A DNA stretch of 64,000 nucleotides from Brucellaceae bacterium (GTDB taxonomy: Bacteria; Pseudomonadota; Alphaproteobacteria; Rhizobiales; Rhizobiaceae), in NCBI GenBank assembly GCA_020637775.1, contig JACKJV010000001.1, positions 186,001 to 250,000 of the forward strand, given 5' to 3'. This document shows, piece by piece, positions 8,787 to 17,717 of this stretch. A model generated the notes under the pieces. It was not told the origin of the DNA, did no database searches, and saw only the letters and a program-made list of their open reading frames with translations. The translations under genes were made by a program, and so were the position numbers. How positions within the stretch are numbered: position 1 is the stretch's first letter; every line of letters starts with the position of its first letter.

Positions 8787-9365
8787 ATGATCTTCGAACT
8801 GAGAACCTACGACCTGAAGCCGGGAAAGGCGCCGGTCTACCTGGATTTCTTTCGCACGTTCGGCGTTGGCCTGGTGACGCGGCATCTGCCCATGGGCGGG
8901 TACTGGATGGTGGAGACGGGCCGACTGAACCGGATCGAACATCTCTGGATTTACGCGGATATGGAAGAACGCGACGCCTGCCGCGCCTCGCTGGTCAAGG
9001 ACCGGGCATGGATGGAGGATTTCATCCCCAGGGCCTTTGCCGACGTCACCGGCCAGTCGAACCGCTTCATGGCGCTGGAACGCTCATCGGACAGGCTCGA
9101 CGCGGTGATCGGAACACGGCGCGAAGCCCGGCAAAACGAAGATGCCGCTTCGCCGCTGTTCGCCGGCGGCCTCAATTCGCTTTCCCTGTCAGGCATGCCC
9201 CTTGCCGGCGATGGCATTCTCGGGGCGTTCCGCATCGTGTCGGGGCAGGAACCGGGCAAGCATGTCACGCTTCGTTCCGGTGATTTCCGGACGCTGACCA
9301 CGCAGGGCGGGGATCTCGCGTGGCACGAAATCATTCGCCCGCTGGCCTTGTCGCCATTGGCCTGA
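8787..9365 (+). CDS. NIPSNAP family protein (paralog 2)
   Basis: Protein of 192 residues opening with MIFELRTYDLKPGKAPVY, the NIPSNAP signature, and with a weaker second repeat in the C-terminal half. I prefer the ATG at 8787, about 12 bases after GGAGA, over the ATG at 8775, which directly abuts that ribosome site. It follows the AraC gene by about 95 bp on the same strand. Having one NIPSNAP gene for each of two flavoproteins suggests a functional pairing, but no catalytic residues can be named. Confidence 0.8.
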   Translation: MIFELRTYDLKPGKAPVYLDFFRTFGVGLVTRHLPMGGYWMVETGRLNRIEHLWIYADMEERDACRASLVKDRAWMEDFIPRAFADVTGQSNRFMALERSSDRLDAVIGTRREARQNEDAASPLFAGGLNSLSLSGMPLAGDGILGAFRIVSGQEPGKHVTLRSGDFRTLTTQGGDLAWHEIIRPLALSPLA

Positions 9366-9440
9366 CGGTGCGGGTCACGCAAAGCGGCAGCGGACCCAAG
9401 CCCCCGCACGTGCAGCCAACTGACATACCATTGAAATAAA

Positions 9441-9517
9441 TGGCGCACCCGAAAGGATTCGAACCTCTGACCCCCAGATTCGTAGTCTGGTGCTCTATCC
9501 AGCTGAGCTACGGGTGC
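9441..9517 (-). tRNA. tRNA-Arg(ACG)
   Basis: A full cloverleaf reads on the minus strand: acceptor arms GCACCCG (9517-9511) and CGGGTGC, D-arm AGCTCAGCTGGATAGAGC, anticodon stem CCAGA/TCTGG around loop CTACGAA with anticodon ACG at 9483-9481, and a T-loop GGTTCGAATCC. The 3' CCA is encoded. ACG reads CGU, and CGC/CGA after deamination to inosine. Confidence 0.97.
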
Positions 9518-9575
9518 GCACTTGCCTGTCCGGCAAGAATGGCGGGACCGGTCTGTGCCGACCGCCGTGGGCAGG

Positions 9576-9604
9576 TACCTAGCGGCTGTCGGCGACAATT
9601 GCAA
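9576..9604 (-). promoter_or_regulatory. Candidate promoter for tRNA-Arg
   Basis: On the minus strand TTGCAA (9604-9599) is separated by 17 bases from TAGGTA (9581-9576), a reasonable housekeeping sigma promoter whose -10 lies about 58 bases before the mature tRNA 5' end. Both hexamers deviate from consensus. Confidence 0.45.
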
Positions 9605-9646
9605 GCACCCCGCATGACAAAAATGCGAAAGCGGAAAGCGAAGGCT

Positions 9647-11146
9647 TCAGCCGGCCTGACGGCGCTGCTGGCCGCGCAGGCTTTGCAGATCGACGGGCTG
9701 ATCCGGGATCGTGATGGCGAATTCCGTATGCCCGCCACGGCTTTCCACCAGTTCAAGCGTGCCGCCATGGGCGCGCACCAGTTCCAGGGCGATGGCGAGG
9801 CCAAGGCCCGTGCCACCGCTGCGCGCCGACCCCTTGAAGGCGGCGAACAGGTTGTCGCGCGCCTTCTTCGGCAGGCCGGGACCGGTATCGATGATCGAGA
9901 TGACGGCGACGGAGCCTTCGCGGCAGGCGGTGACACTGAGCCGCTTGACGATCGCCGCGTCCGCGTCGCCGGCAAGCGCCTGAACGGCGTTGCGGCAGAG
10001 GTTGGCCAGCACGCGAAACATCTGCTCGGCGTCGCAATCGACCTCCAGCAGCTCGTTCACCCGGTTCTCGAAACGGATGGCCGCTCCACCCTCGATGGGC
10101 AGGATCGCGTGGACATCCTCGACCAGCTGACGCAGCAGGACCTTGCGCCGTACCGGCGGCGCTTCCTGCGCGCGCCCATATTCCAGCACGGACTGGGAAT
10201 AGTTGACCGCGCGGTCGAGCGTTCGCACCAGACGCGGGGCGAACGTCTGGATCTTGGGGTCCGTCGCCGTGGTCAGGCGATCGGACATGAGCTGGGCCGC
10301 GCCCAGAATGTTGCGCATGTCGTGGTTGATCTTGGACACCGCCAGACCGAGATCGGCCAGCCGCTTGCGTTCGCCCAGCGTCTTCTGCAATTCCGACTGC
10401 ATCGCCGCCAGTTCTCGCGTCGCGATGCCCAGTTCGTCGCTGCGCGGTTCGGGGCGAATGATACGGGCCGGATTGTCGGGCTCGGCCGCGAAAGCCAGCA
10501 TGGAGCGCGTCATGGAGCGAACCGGGCGGATCATGACCCGGTTGATCACGGCGAAGACGAGGACCGCCGTCAGGACGGAGATGAACAGGGAAAGCAGAAC
10601 GATGTTGCGCGTGTAGACCAGCAATTCATTGCGCAGGCCGGCATCGGGAATGACGATCTCGAAGTCCTGCGCGCTCGCTCCGACGCGGCCATGAATGCGC
10701 AGCATGCGGTCACCACCTGCAACCAGTGTGGAAAGCGCAGCCACGATCGAGCCGAGCGGATCGATGGCGGCCGAGACATCGACATGCTCGTCCACCATCG
10801 GCACATGGCCGGCCGAAACGAGCATGCGCGACATGCCGTCCTCGCGAACCGCGATCTGCAGGACACCGGTGGCGGACAGAATGTCCTCGCGCAGGGCTTC
10901 GGCGGTTTCTTCGGAATGCTCTCCCATCAGGAACAGGCCGGCCACTGCGGCCGTGTTCAACTTGTCCTGCGCCCAGCGCAGCCGGAAATTCGCAGCCGAA
11001 GGCGGAAAGATGAGCGATTCCGCTATCAGCACGAACACGGCGGTGAGCACGAGAAGCTTGGACGACAAGCCGCTGACCAAAGGCACCCTGCCGACAGGAT
11101 CGGCGATCCCTTCGGCTTCCTGCCGGGCCTTGTTCCCTGCGCTCAT
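9647..11146 (-). CDS. HAMP-domain sensor histidine kinase
   Basis: Inner-membrane sensor kinase of 499 residues. Seen: a transmembrane helix around 28-48, a periplasmic domain of about 130 residues, a second helix around 181-203, HAMP at about 203-255, the phospho-acceptor H275 in SKINHDMRN, an N-box (NLCRNAVQAL), the G1 box DTGPGLP and G2 box GGTGLGLAI. No response regulator gene is adjacent, so it is an orphan in this window. It is co-directional with the reductase and TVP38 genes upstream (19 bp after the reductase) and may share their transcript. The signal sensed is unknown. Confidence 0.9.
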   Translation of the reverse strand: MSAGNKARQEAEGIADPVGRVPLVSGLSSKLLVLTAVFVLIAESLIFPPSAANFRLRWAQDKLNTAAVAGLFLMGEHSEETAEALREDILSATGVLQIAVREDGMSRMLVSAGHVPMVDEHVDVSAAIDPLGSIVAALSTLVAGGDRMLRIHGRVGASAQDFEIVIPDAGLRNELLVYTRNIVLLSLFISVLTAVLVFAVINRVMIRPVRSMTRSMLAFAAEPDNPARIIRPEPRSDELGIATRELAAMQSELQKTLGERKRLADLGLAVSKINHDMRNILGAAQLMSDRLTTATDPKIQTFAPRLVRTLDRAVNYSQSVLEYGRAQEAPPVRRKVLLRQLVEDVHAILPIEGGAAIRFENRVNELLEVDCDAEQMFRVLANLCRNAVQALAGDADAAIVKRLSVTACREGSVAVISIIDTGPGLPKKARDNLFAAFKGSARSGGTGLGLAIALELVRAHGGTLELVESRGGHTEFAITIPDQPVDLQSLRGQQRRQAG

Positions 11147-11164
11147 CGCGTCTCCGATTCCCGA

Positions 11165-12592
11165 TCAGCCGAATTTTCGCAGGAAGCCGATCAGCCGGCG
11201 AACCCACGGATTGCGCGTCGAAGCAGCATAATAGGAAACCGCGGCGCGTTTTCCAATTTCGCTCATGGTCGGATAGGGCGGCACATAGCCGGCGATGTCG
11301 CGCACCGTCATGCCCTTCGATACGGCGAGGCCCCAGAGATTTATCATCTCGCCGGCATGGGCGCCGGCAATGGTGGCGCCAAGGATGCGGCCCCTGCGAT
11401 CCGTCACGACCTTGATGAGACCATCGGTCCTGTGCTCGGCCTGGGCGCGGTCGTTTTCCGCGTAGGGCCAGCGCAGGACGGAAATGTTGCGGTGCTTCTG
11501 CCGTGCCGCGTCCTCGGTCAGTCCGACATGGGCCAGTTCCGGGTCGGTATAGGTCACCCACGGAATGATGGTCTCGTTGACACGGGCCGGCAGGCGGAAC
11601 AGAAGCGGACGCAGCACCAGGCCGCCATGGTAGCCGGCAACATGGGTGAATTGCAGGCCGCCAGCCACATCGCCCACGGCATAGACGCGGCGGTTGGTGG
11701 TGCGCAGCTTGTCGGTGACCTTGATGCCGCGGCGGTCATGGGCAATGCCGGCCTTGTCGAGATCAAGTCCGTCCACGTTGACCGCCCTGCCCACGGCGAC
11801 CAGAAGATGCGTGCCATCCACGACGATGTCTCCATCCGGCGTTGCGGCATGGACGCGGACGCCGGCCTTGCCGCGCGGCTCGACCCCAGTCACCTTTGCC
11901 TGCTCGCGGATATCCACGCCTTCGGCGCAGAGCCGGCGCAGCACCACGGCGGCCAGTTCGGGATCGTCCTTGCCGAGGGCACGGGCCGCTTCCAGCACGG
12001 TCACGTCGGAGCCGAGCCGGCGATGGGCCTGCGCCATTTCCATGCCGATGGGGCCGCCACCGATGATGACGAGATGGCCGGGCTTGCGGGTCTGTTCAAA
12101 CAGGGTTTCGTTGGTCAGGTAGCCGACCGAATCAAGGCCCGGAATGGGCGGCACCAGCGGTGAGGAACCGGTGGCGATGACGAAACGCCGTGCCCGGATT
12201 TCCACATCTCCTGCCAGCAGGGTGCGCTTGCCGGTGAAACGGCCGTGGGCCTGGATGACACGGACGCCAAGCGCGGTGAACCGTTCCACGCTGTCATTGG
12301 GCGCAATCGCATCGATGACACCTTGCACATGCCGGTTGACCTGCCCGAAATTCACCTGGGGCTCGACATCGGCAATGCCGAAGCGCGATGCATGGCGCAT
12401 CGCCTCGGCCTGCTTGCCGGCCGCCAGCAGTGCCTTGGACGGCACGCAGCCATAGTTCAGGCAATCGCCGCCCATACGGCCCTTTTCGACCAGAACGACC
12501 TCGACCCCGAAGGCCGCGGCGGCAGCGGCGACGGTCAAACCGCCCGATCCGCCGCCGATGACGCAGATATCCGGCGTAAGCACCTCGTTCAT
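11165..12592 (-). CDS. Pyridine nucleotide-disulfide oxidoreductase (mercuric reductase/lipoamide dehydrogenase-like)
   Basis: FAD flavoprotein of 475 residues. Seen: FAD-binding GGGSGG at 13-18, the redox-active disulfide C44/C49 in CLNYGCVPSK, an NAD(P)-binding GGGPIGMEMAQ in the middle, the second FAD motif VYAVGDVAG, and a C-terminal dimerisation domain. It has no N-terminal heavy-metal domain and no vicinal C-terminal cysteine pair, so true mercuric reductase activity is unlikely. It is 21 bp from a TVP38/TMEM64 gene; this pairing is common in proteobacteria, where the reductase is usually annotated only by family. Confidence 0.85.
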   Translation of the reverse strand: MNEVLTPDICVIGGGSGGLTVAAAAAAFGVEVVLVEKGRMGGDCLNYGCVPSKALLAAGKQAEAMRHASRFGIADVEPQVNFGQVNRHVQGVIDAIAPNDSVERFTALGVRVIQAHGRFTGKRTLLAGDVEIRARRFVIATGSSPLVPPIPGLDSVGYLTNETLFEQTRKPGHLVIIGGGPIGMEMAQAHRRLGSDVTVLEAARALGKDDPELAAVVLRRLCAEGVDIREQAKVTGVEPRGKAGVRVHAATPDGDIVVDGTHLLVAVGRAVNVDGLDLDKAGIAHDRRGIKVTDKLRTTNRRVYAVGDVAGGLQFTHVAGYHGGLVLRPLLFRLPARVNETIIPWVTYTDPELAHVGLTEDAARQKHRNISVLRWPYAENDRAQAEHRTDGLIKVVTDRRGRILGATIAGAHAGEMINLWGLAVSKGMTVRDIAGYVPPYPTMSEIGKRAAVSYYAASTRNPWVRRLIGFLRKFG

Positions 12593-12613
12593 GGCATTTC
12601 CCTCCTGTGCCGG

Positions 12614-13399
12614 TCAGTCGCGGCGCATGCGTGCATGGCTACCCCGCCATTTACGGACAATGGTAGGGATGATCGCGACCACGGCCAGGGCGATGAAGGC
12701 AATGGTGATTTCCGGGGTCACGAGATCCTTCAGCGCAACGGCTCCGCCTTCGCTGTCCGCCGCCACCAGCACGGACCCGATGCCCTGCCCCAGCCAGGCA
12801 TAGGCAAAGCAGCCGGGCAGGATGCCAAGGAAGGTGGCAGCGACATAGGTGCGCAGCTTCACACCGAACAGCGCGGGCGCGATGTTGATGACGAAAAAGG
12901 GGAAGAAGGGGGCAAGGCGGAGGACGAGCAGATAGCTGAAGGCATCCTCGCGAAACCCGTCGGCCAGACGCGCGGCCAGCCCGCCGACCCGCTCGCGCAG
13001 GAAATCGCCGAAGGCACTGCGCGCAGCCAGGAACAGGACGGTTGCGCCAGCCGTGGCGCCGAAGGCGACCGCGATGCCCGCCACCCACCAGCCGAACAGG
13101 AAGCCGCCGAAGATCGTCAGCACCGAGGCCGCCGGAAATGAGAAGGCGACAGCAAGCGCATAGAGCAGGACGAAACCTGCCAGCGACAGCGGATAATGGG
13201 CCGCGACGTGGGCCGTCAGCGTCTCACGCTGCTCCGCCAGGTATTCGAGGGACAGGAAGCGGTGCCAGTCCATCAGGTATCCGAATGCCAGACCGGCCGC
13301 GATGATGGCGATGGGGCCATACCTCTTCAGGAGATCAGCCCTGCCCGGTTGCGGTTCGCTCTTGGCCATTTCTTCCCCGATCGCGCGTGCTTCGTTCAT
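12614..13399 (-). CDS. TVP38/TMEM64 (DedA-like) family membrane protein
   Basis: Integral inner-membrane protein of 261 residues with about six hydrophobic segments. It carries the SNARE-associated/VTT domain features FPAASVLTIFGGFLFGWW around 122-139 and a glycine-rich re-entrant region. VTT/DedA proteins act as lipid scramblases or transporters in studied cases. It is the first gene of the presumed three-gene operon with the disulfide reductase and the kinase, and faces away from rpmH. Confidence 0.85.
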   Translation of the reverse strand: MNEARAIGEEMAKSEPQPGRADLLKRYGPIAIIAAGLAFGYLMDWHRFLSLEYLAEQRETLTAHVAAHYPLSLAGFVLLYALAVAFSFPAASVLTIFGGFLFGWWVAGIAVAFGATAGATVLFLAARSAFGDFLRERVGGLAARLADGFREDAFSYLLVLRLAPFFPFFVINIAPALFGVKLRTYVAATFLGILPGCFAYAWLGQGIGSVLVAADSEGGAVALKDLVTPEITIAFIALAVVAIIPTIVRKWRGSHARMRRD

Positions 13400-13594
13400 G
13401 CCTGGTCCGGTCGTTCCGTTTGCCTGGTGCCACGTGCCCGCGGCGCTTCATCTGCAACACATGACCGTCCCTGGCCCGGGATGCAACCGCATGACCCGGC
13501 CTCTCACCGGCAATTGAGGCGCTCAAGCGGCCTTCTCACCACAGCGTGACCGCGGCGTGACACGCCCGAAGCGGCCTGCGGCGGCCAAGCCGGA

Positions 13595-13624
13595 TTGACA
13601 TTTGACGCCGCATGTCCCTATAAG
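13595..13624 (+). promoter_or_regulatory. Strong promoter for rpmH-rnpA-yidC
   Basis: A perfect -35 TTGACA (13595-13600) is followed after 18 bases by TATAAG (13619-13624), close to the -10 consensus. It lies in the 345-base non-coding space 13400-13744 between the divergent TVP38 gene and rpmH, about 120 bases before the rpmH start. The rest of that space shows no credible gene. Confidence 0.75.
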
Positions 13625-13744
13625 CCGCGCGATGTCCGGCAGTCATGCGCAGGTGCGGCCAGTTCCTATCCTGCATGCCCGGTCCAATCGCTCCTGAACC
13701 CGTTCAGAACCAAGAAGGGCCGCACTCCGCGGTATTGAAAACAA

Positions 13745-13879
13745 ATGAAGCGCACCTATCAGCCCTCCAAACTCGTCCGCAAGCGCCGTCATGGCTTCCG
13801 CGCCCGCATGGCCACCAAGGGTGGACGCAAGGTTATCGCCGCCCGCCGCGCCCGCGGCCGCGCGCGCCTCAGCGCCTGA
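13745..13879 (+). CDS. rpmH: 50S ribosomal protein L34
   Basis: The 44-residue product begins [20 protein letters not shown] and ends in an arginine-rich tail, matching the normal length and sequence of bacterial L34. It is a structural protein of the large ribosomal subunit and binds 23S rRNA. It sits directly before rnpA and yidC, the standard order. Confidence 0.98.
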   Translation: MKRTYQPSKLVRKRRHGFRARMATKGGRKVIAARRARGRARLSA

Positions 13880-13901
13880 CCGGGCGCCGGGGGCCGGGCC
13901 G

Positions 13902-14261
13902 GTGGTTGACCGGCAAGACGATCCCAGGCCCGGGCGACTGACCAAACGGGCCGAATTCCTGGCCGTCCGCCGTGGCGAGAAGCGACGCGGGCGGTTTTTC
14001 CTGCTTGAAGTGGCCGACCGCGGCGACGGCGGTCTGCCGCGCGCCGGTTTCACGGTGACGACGAAGCAGGGCAATGCGGTCGAACGCAACCGCATCCGGC
14101 GGCGCCTCAAGGAGGCGCTGCGTCTGAAAGGCCGCATGGCAATGCAGCCTGGACATGACTATGTGATCGTCGGGCGCAGGGATTGCCTGAATGCCCCTTT
14201 CACAGACCTGAGCGACGAGCTCGTGCGGCGAATAGGCGGAAAACGTTTTCATGGAAAATAA
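13902..14261 (+). CDS. rnpA: Ribonuclease P protein component
   Basis: Protein subunit of RNase P, which with the catalytic RNA removes the 5' leader of pre-tRNAs. Seen: [21 protein letters not shown] near the start, the RNR-type signature [18 protein letters not shown], and a basic C-terminus. I chose the GTG at 13902 (119 residues, normal length). The frame remains open upstream through the whole of rpmH, so a longer form starting inside rpmH cannot be excluded, but no homology-like sequence is visible there. It overlaps yidC by 11 bp. Confidence 0.9.
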   Translation: MVDRQDDPRPGRLTKRAEFLAVRRGEKRRGRFFLLEVADRGDGGLPRAGFTVTTKQGNAVERNRIRRRLKEALRLKGRMAMQPGHDYVIVGRRDCLNAPFTDLSDELVRRIGGKRFHGK

Positions 14262-16050
14262 TCGCAACTTCTTCCTGACGATCGCCCTCTCGGTGGTCAT
14301 CCTCACCTTGTGGCAGGTGTTCTACATGAACCCGCGCATCGAGGCCCAGCGCGAGACGGCTCGCATCCAGGCGGAAGAACAGGCCAGCCAGCAAGCCGCG
14401 CAGACGCCAGCCCCCGATATGGCGGGCGGCGGGGACGCGACCATGCCGCAGGCGGGCACGGCCGGCACCGTTCCGGGGGCTCAAGCCGCTGCGCAGGCCG
14501 AGCAGGCCGTGCGCGTGTCCATCGACACGCCGTCGCTTTCCGGCTCCATCAACACGATTGGCGCACGGCTCGACGAACTGGTCCTGAAGGACTACCGCGT
14601 ATCGGTGAATCCGGACTCTGACCGGATCCAGTTGCTCTACCCGTCCTCTGCCAATCCCGGCTATTTCGCCGAGCTCGGCTATGCCGGCTCCGATGCCACC
14701 GGCGCCGTTCCCGGCCCGGACACGGTCTGGACGGTCGAGGGTGAGCCGGTGCTTTCGCCCGGCAATCCCGTCATGCTGACCTTCACCAATGACAAGGGCC
14801 TGACCTTCCAGCGAAGCTTCGCGGTGGATGAACATTACATGTTCACTGTGGAGGACACGATCACCAACGCCTCCGGTGCTGCGGTTTCCCTGCCGGCCTA
14901 TGGCCGCGTCACGCGTTTCAACAAGCCCGATACCCGCTCGGTCTACGTGCTGCACGAAGGCCTGATCGGGGTGACGGGCGAGGAAGGGCTGCAGGAAATC
15001 GGTTATTCCTCCATCGAGGAAGACAAGCGTGTCGTACCGGGCAAGTCCACCAACGGGTGGCTCGGCATGACAGACAAGTACTGGGCTGTGACGATGATCC
15101 CGCAGTCGGGGCTGACCTTCCAGCCGCGTTTTGCCTATTTCGACGACGGCCGGACGCGCTACCAGGCCGACTTCCTGACCGACCCGGTGGAGATCGCCGA
15201 CGGCGCGAGCGCCAATGTGAAGACACAGATTTTCGCCGGCGCCAAGGAAGTCAACGAAATCAACGCCTACAAGGACAAGTTCCAGATCCGGGAATTCGAC
15301 CTGATGATCGACTGGGGCTGGTTCTACTTCATCACAAAGCCGATGTTCTGGCTGATCGACCACCTCTACAAGCTGCTCGGCAATTTCGGCCTCGCCATCC
15401 TGGCCACGACCGTCATCGTCAAGGCCGTCTTCTTCCCGCTGGCCAACAAGTCCTATGTCTCCATGGCCAAGATGAAGACGGTGCAGCCGAAGATGATGGA
15501 AATCCGCGACACGTACGCGGATGACAAGATGCGCCAGCAGCAGGAGATGATGGAGCTCTACAAGCGCGAGAAGATCAATCCGATTGCCGGCTGCTGGCCC
15601 ATCCTGCTGCAAATCCCTGTCTTCTTCTCGCTCTACAAGGTGCTCTATGTCACCATCGAGATGCGGCACGCCCCTTTCTACGGCTGGATCAACGACCTTT
15701 CCGCTCCCGATCCGACATCGCTGTTCAACCTGTTCGGCCTGCTGCCCTATGATGTTCCGTCCTTCCTGATGATCGGCGTCTGGCCACTCATCATGGGTGT
15801 GACCATGTTCCTGCAGATGCGGATGAACCCGACGCCGCCGGACCCGACGCAGGCAATGATCTTCACCTGGATGCCGGTGGTCTTCACCTTCATGATGGCC
15901 GCGTTCCCGGCCGGCCTGATCATCTACTGGGCCTGGAACAACACGCTCTCGATCATCCAGCAGGCGGTGATCATGAAGCGGCAGGGTGCCAAGATCGAGC
16001 TTTGGGACAATCTCAAGGGCGTCTTCACCCGGAACAAACCGGCCGAGTAG
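14251..16050 (+). CDS. yidC: Membrane protein insertase YidC
   Basis: Inner-membrane insertase of 599 residues that integrates membrane proteins alone or with SecYEG. Seen: an N-terminal transmembrane anchor at about 5-25, a low-complexity Ala/Gln-rich linker at 30-85, the large periplasmic P1 domain, and the conserved C-terminal core of five membrane helices beginning near 355 ([18 protein letters not shown]), with the cytoplasmic loop [20 protein letters not shown] and the [20 protein letters not shown] helix. The length suits an alphaproteobacterial YidC. No yidD lies between rnpA and yidC. Confidence 0.97.
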   Translation: MENNRNFFLTIALSVVILTLWQVFYMNPRIEAQRETARIQAEEQASQQAAQTPAPDMAGGGDATMPQAGTAGTVPGAQAAAQAEQAVRVSIDTPSLSGSINTIGARLDELVLKDYRVSVNPDSDRIQLLYPSSANPGYFAELGYAGSDATGAVPGPDTVWTVEGEPVLSPGNPVMLTFTNDKGLTFQRSFAVDEHYMFTVEDTITNASGAAVSLPAYGRVTRFNKPDTRSVYVLHEGLIGVTGEEGLQEIGYSSIEEDKRVVPGKSTNGWLGMTDKYWAVTMIPQSGLTFQPRFAYFDDGRTRYQADFLTDPVEIADGASANVKTQIFAGAKEVNEINAYKDKFQIREFDLMIDWGWFYFITKPMFWLIDHLYKLLGNFGLAILATTVIVKAVFFPLANKSYVSMAKMKTVQPKMMEIRDTYADDKMRQQQEMMELYKREKINPIAGCWPILLQIPVFFSLYKVLYVTIEMRHAPFYGWINDLSAPDPTSLFNLFGLLPYDVPSFLMIGVWPLIMGVTMFLQMRMNPTPPDPTQAMIFTWMPVVFTFMMAAFPAGLIIYWAWNNTLSIIQQAVIMKRQGAKIELWDNLKGVFTRNKPAE

Positions 16051-16071
16051 CCGGAACCGGAACAGGACGAC

Positions 16072-16098
16072 AAACGGCCGGGCAACCCCGGCCGTTTT
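16072..16098 (+). terminator. Rho-independent terminator after yidC
   Basis: An 11-bp perfect stem, AAACGGCCGGG (16072-16082) with CCCGGCCGTTT (16087-16097), closes a four-base loop and ends in a short T run. It starts 22 bases after the yidC stop and closes the rpmH-rnpA-yidC transcript. Confidence 0.8.
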
Positions 16099-16264
16099 GC
16101 TTTCGGGACCTGGCCGGGTTAGTCTGAAGGCCTGTGCAGCACATCGCTGTTTCGAAAAAGGAGAATGCCGGCATGGCCATCTGAATCACGGGTCCCGGCG
16201 CGGCGGACCGCGCCAGCGAACCGGCTCCCGCCACCGTTCCTCCCGGCTGCCAAGGATCTCAGAC

Positions 16265-16918
16265 ATGCACGGCCCGTCCCCTGACACCCCCTACCCGCTT
16301 TCCGGGTTTTCACGCACGGTCTTCCTGAAGAACTTCATCACCCGGCCCAACATCATCGTGGGCGACTACACCTATTTCGACGATCCTTCCGGTGCCGAGC
16401 GGTTCGAGGAGCGCAACGTCCTGCATCACTACGACTTTCTCGGCGACCGCCTTGTCATCGGACGGTTCACTGCCATTGCCAGCGGCGTGCGCTTCATCAT
16501 GAACGGCGCCAACCACGCCATGGGCGGGTTTTCGACCTATCCGTTCAACATCTTCGGTCATGGCTGGGAAAAGGGTTTTGACACCGCCACCTGGTCGGAG
16601 CAATCCAGGGGCGACACGGTTGTCGGCAACGATGTCTGGATCGGCATGGACTGCCTCGTCATGCCGGGCGTCTCCATCGGAGACGGCGCGATCATCGCCA
16701 CGGGGTCAGTGGTCGCATCCGACGTGGCCGCCTACACCGTTGCCGGCGGCAATCCGGCCCGGCCGATCCGGGCACGGTTCGACGCGGCGACGATCGCCGC
16801 CCTGCTCGATATCGCATGGTGGGATTGGGACGCGGACAGGATCAGCCGGAACATCGACGCCATTCGCGGCGCGGACCTGGAGGCATTGCAGCAGGCAGCC
16901 CGCGCGATCGCGCGCTGA
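16265..16918 (+). CDS. CatB-related xenobiotic O-acetyltransferase
   Basis: Left-handed beta-helix acetyltransferase of 217 residues, of the family that includes CatB chloramphenicol and Vat streptogramin A acetyltransferases. Seen: H84 in NGANHAMGG (the family's catalytic His), STYPF at 90-94, and hexapeptide repeats such as VVGNDVWIGMDCLVMPGVSIGDGAIIATGSVV. The C-terminus (WWDWDADRI) is also characteristic. The start is the ATG after AAGGA; the in-frame sequence before it runs back into yidC. Chromosomal members of this family in soil bacteria often acetylate unknown sugars or antibiotics, so resistance should not be assumed. Confidence 0.85.
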   Translation: MHGPSPDTPYPLSGFSRTVFLKNFITRPNIIVGDYTYFDDPSGAERFEERNVLHHYDFLGDRLVIGRFTAIASGVRFIMNGANHAMGGFSTYPFNIFGHGWEKGFDTATWSEQSRGDTVVGNDVWIGMDCLVMPGVSIGDGAIIATGSVVASDVAAYTVAGGNPARPIRARFDAATIAALLDIAWWDWDADRISRNIDAIRGADLEALQQAARAIAR

Positions 16919-17034
16919 TCAAGCCTGGCGCGGCGCTGCCTGTCCGTGCTTTGTTTACCCTTGCGACGGCATGATTGCCGCGTCACCATGACCCGACAGG
17001 TCACCATCCCCCGTTGATCGATGGAGAAGCCGCC

Positions 17035-17661
17035 TTGCCGTTTCGCCTGCCCCTTCTTTCCGCCCTCGCCTGCATGATCCTCGCCTTGCCGCCCGCAGCC
17101 CATGCCGCCAGCAGCATCGTGACGATGGGCGCCGGCGGGCAGACGCAAGCGGCCAGCGTGGAAACCGCCGGTTCCGTCACCGGCGGGGAAACAGCAGAGG
17201 CGGGCGAGGCGGACCACAGCGTGCTCGACGTCCTGGCGTCGGACCCGCGCCTCTCGCTCTTCAACACGCTGGTCGAAATGGCGGGACCGCCCGCGATCTT
17301 CACCGAAGGCGGGCCGCTCACGGTCTTCGCGCCGACGGACGACGTCCTCGGCCCGGCCTTCGAGGCCTTCATGGCGGGTGCGGAAGGCGAGGCCTACCAG
17401 GAGAGGCTGCGCAAGCTGGTGCTTGCCCATGTGCTCGATGCGCAGTTCACGCTGGACGACATGGCCGCCAACATCACCAATACGCGGCGGCGGCGCGAAA
17501 ACCTTGCCACGGCCAGCCGCGACAACATCACGCTCATGATCGTGGATGAGCGGATCCATATCTATGACGAAAGCGCACAGGTGACACCGTTTTCGCTGGT
17601 GGCAACGGCCCGAGACGGGATCGTCTACGTCCTGGAGGGCGCGATGCTGCGCCCGCGCTGA
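17035..17661 (+). CDS. Fasciclin (FAS1) domain protein, exported, probable TTG start
   Basis: Periplasmic protein of about 208 residues. A TTG start with GGAG eight bases upstream gives a clean Sec signal peptide ([23 protein letters not shown]) cleaved after AHA; an ATG in the same frame further upstream would place charged residues before it. The FAS1 fold follows from about residue 60, with [14 protein letters not shown] and the second conserved block [12 protein letters not shown], and ends in [13 protein letters not shown]1 proteins mediate adhesion in several systems. It is unlinked to the other fasciclin gene at 22572-23123 and much more divergent, with a longer acidic N-terminal spacer. 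Confidence 0.8.
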   Translation: MPFRLPLLSALACMILALPPAAHAASSIVTMGAGGQTQAASVETAGSVTGGETAEAGEADHSVLDVLASDPRLSLFNTLVEMAGPPAIFTEGGPLTVFAPTDDVLGPAFEAFMAGAEGEAYQERLRKLVLAHVLDAQFTLDDMAANITNTRRRRENLATASRDNITLMIVDERIHIYDESAQVTPFSLVATARDGIVYVLEGAMLRPR

Positions 17662-17717
17662 GCCGCGGCGCACGGTTCGTGCTTGACTTCCCGACGGCAA
17701 ACCCCGATGCGAAGGCC

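Noticed and set aside
9440..12163. A very long plus-strand open frame (over 900 codons) opposite the kinase and disulfide reductase
   Set aside because: Both opposite-strand genes have clear motifs. The plus frame is an antisense shadow caused by GC-rich codon bias, with low-complexity His/Gln/Arg-rich translation.
11165..12592. Mercuric reductase
   Set aside because: It lacks the N-terminal metal-binding domain and the C-terminal cysteine pair, and no merR/merT genes are nearby.
13400..13744. Replication origin next to rpmH
   Set aside because: In alphaproteobacteria oriC is not usually at rpmH. There is no dnaA gene and no cluster of DnaA boxes in this space.
16265..16918. Antibiotic resistance gene (chloramphenicol or streptogramin acetyltransferase)
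   Set aside because: The family match is clear, but chromosomal CatB-like enzymes have many substrates and no mobile element is present, so a resistance call is not supported.
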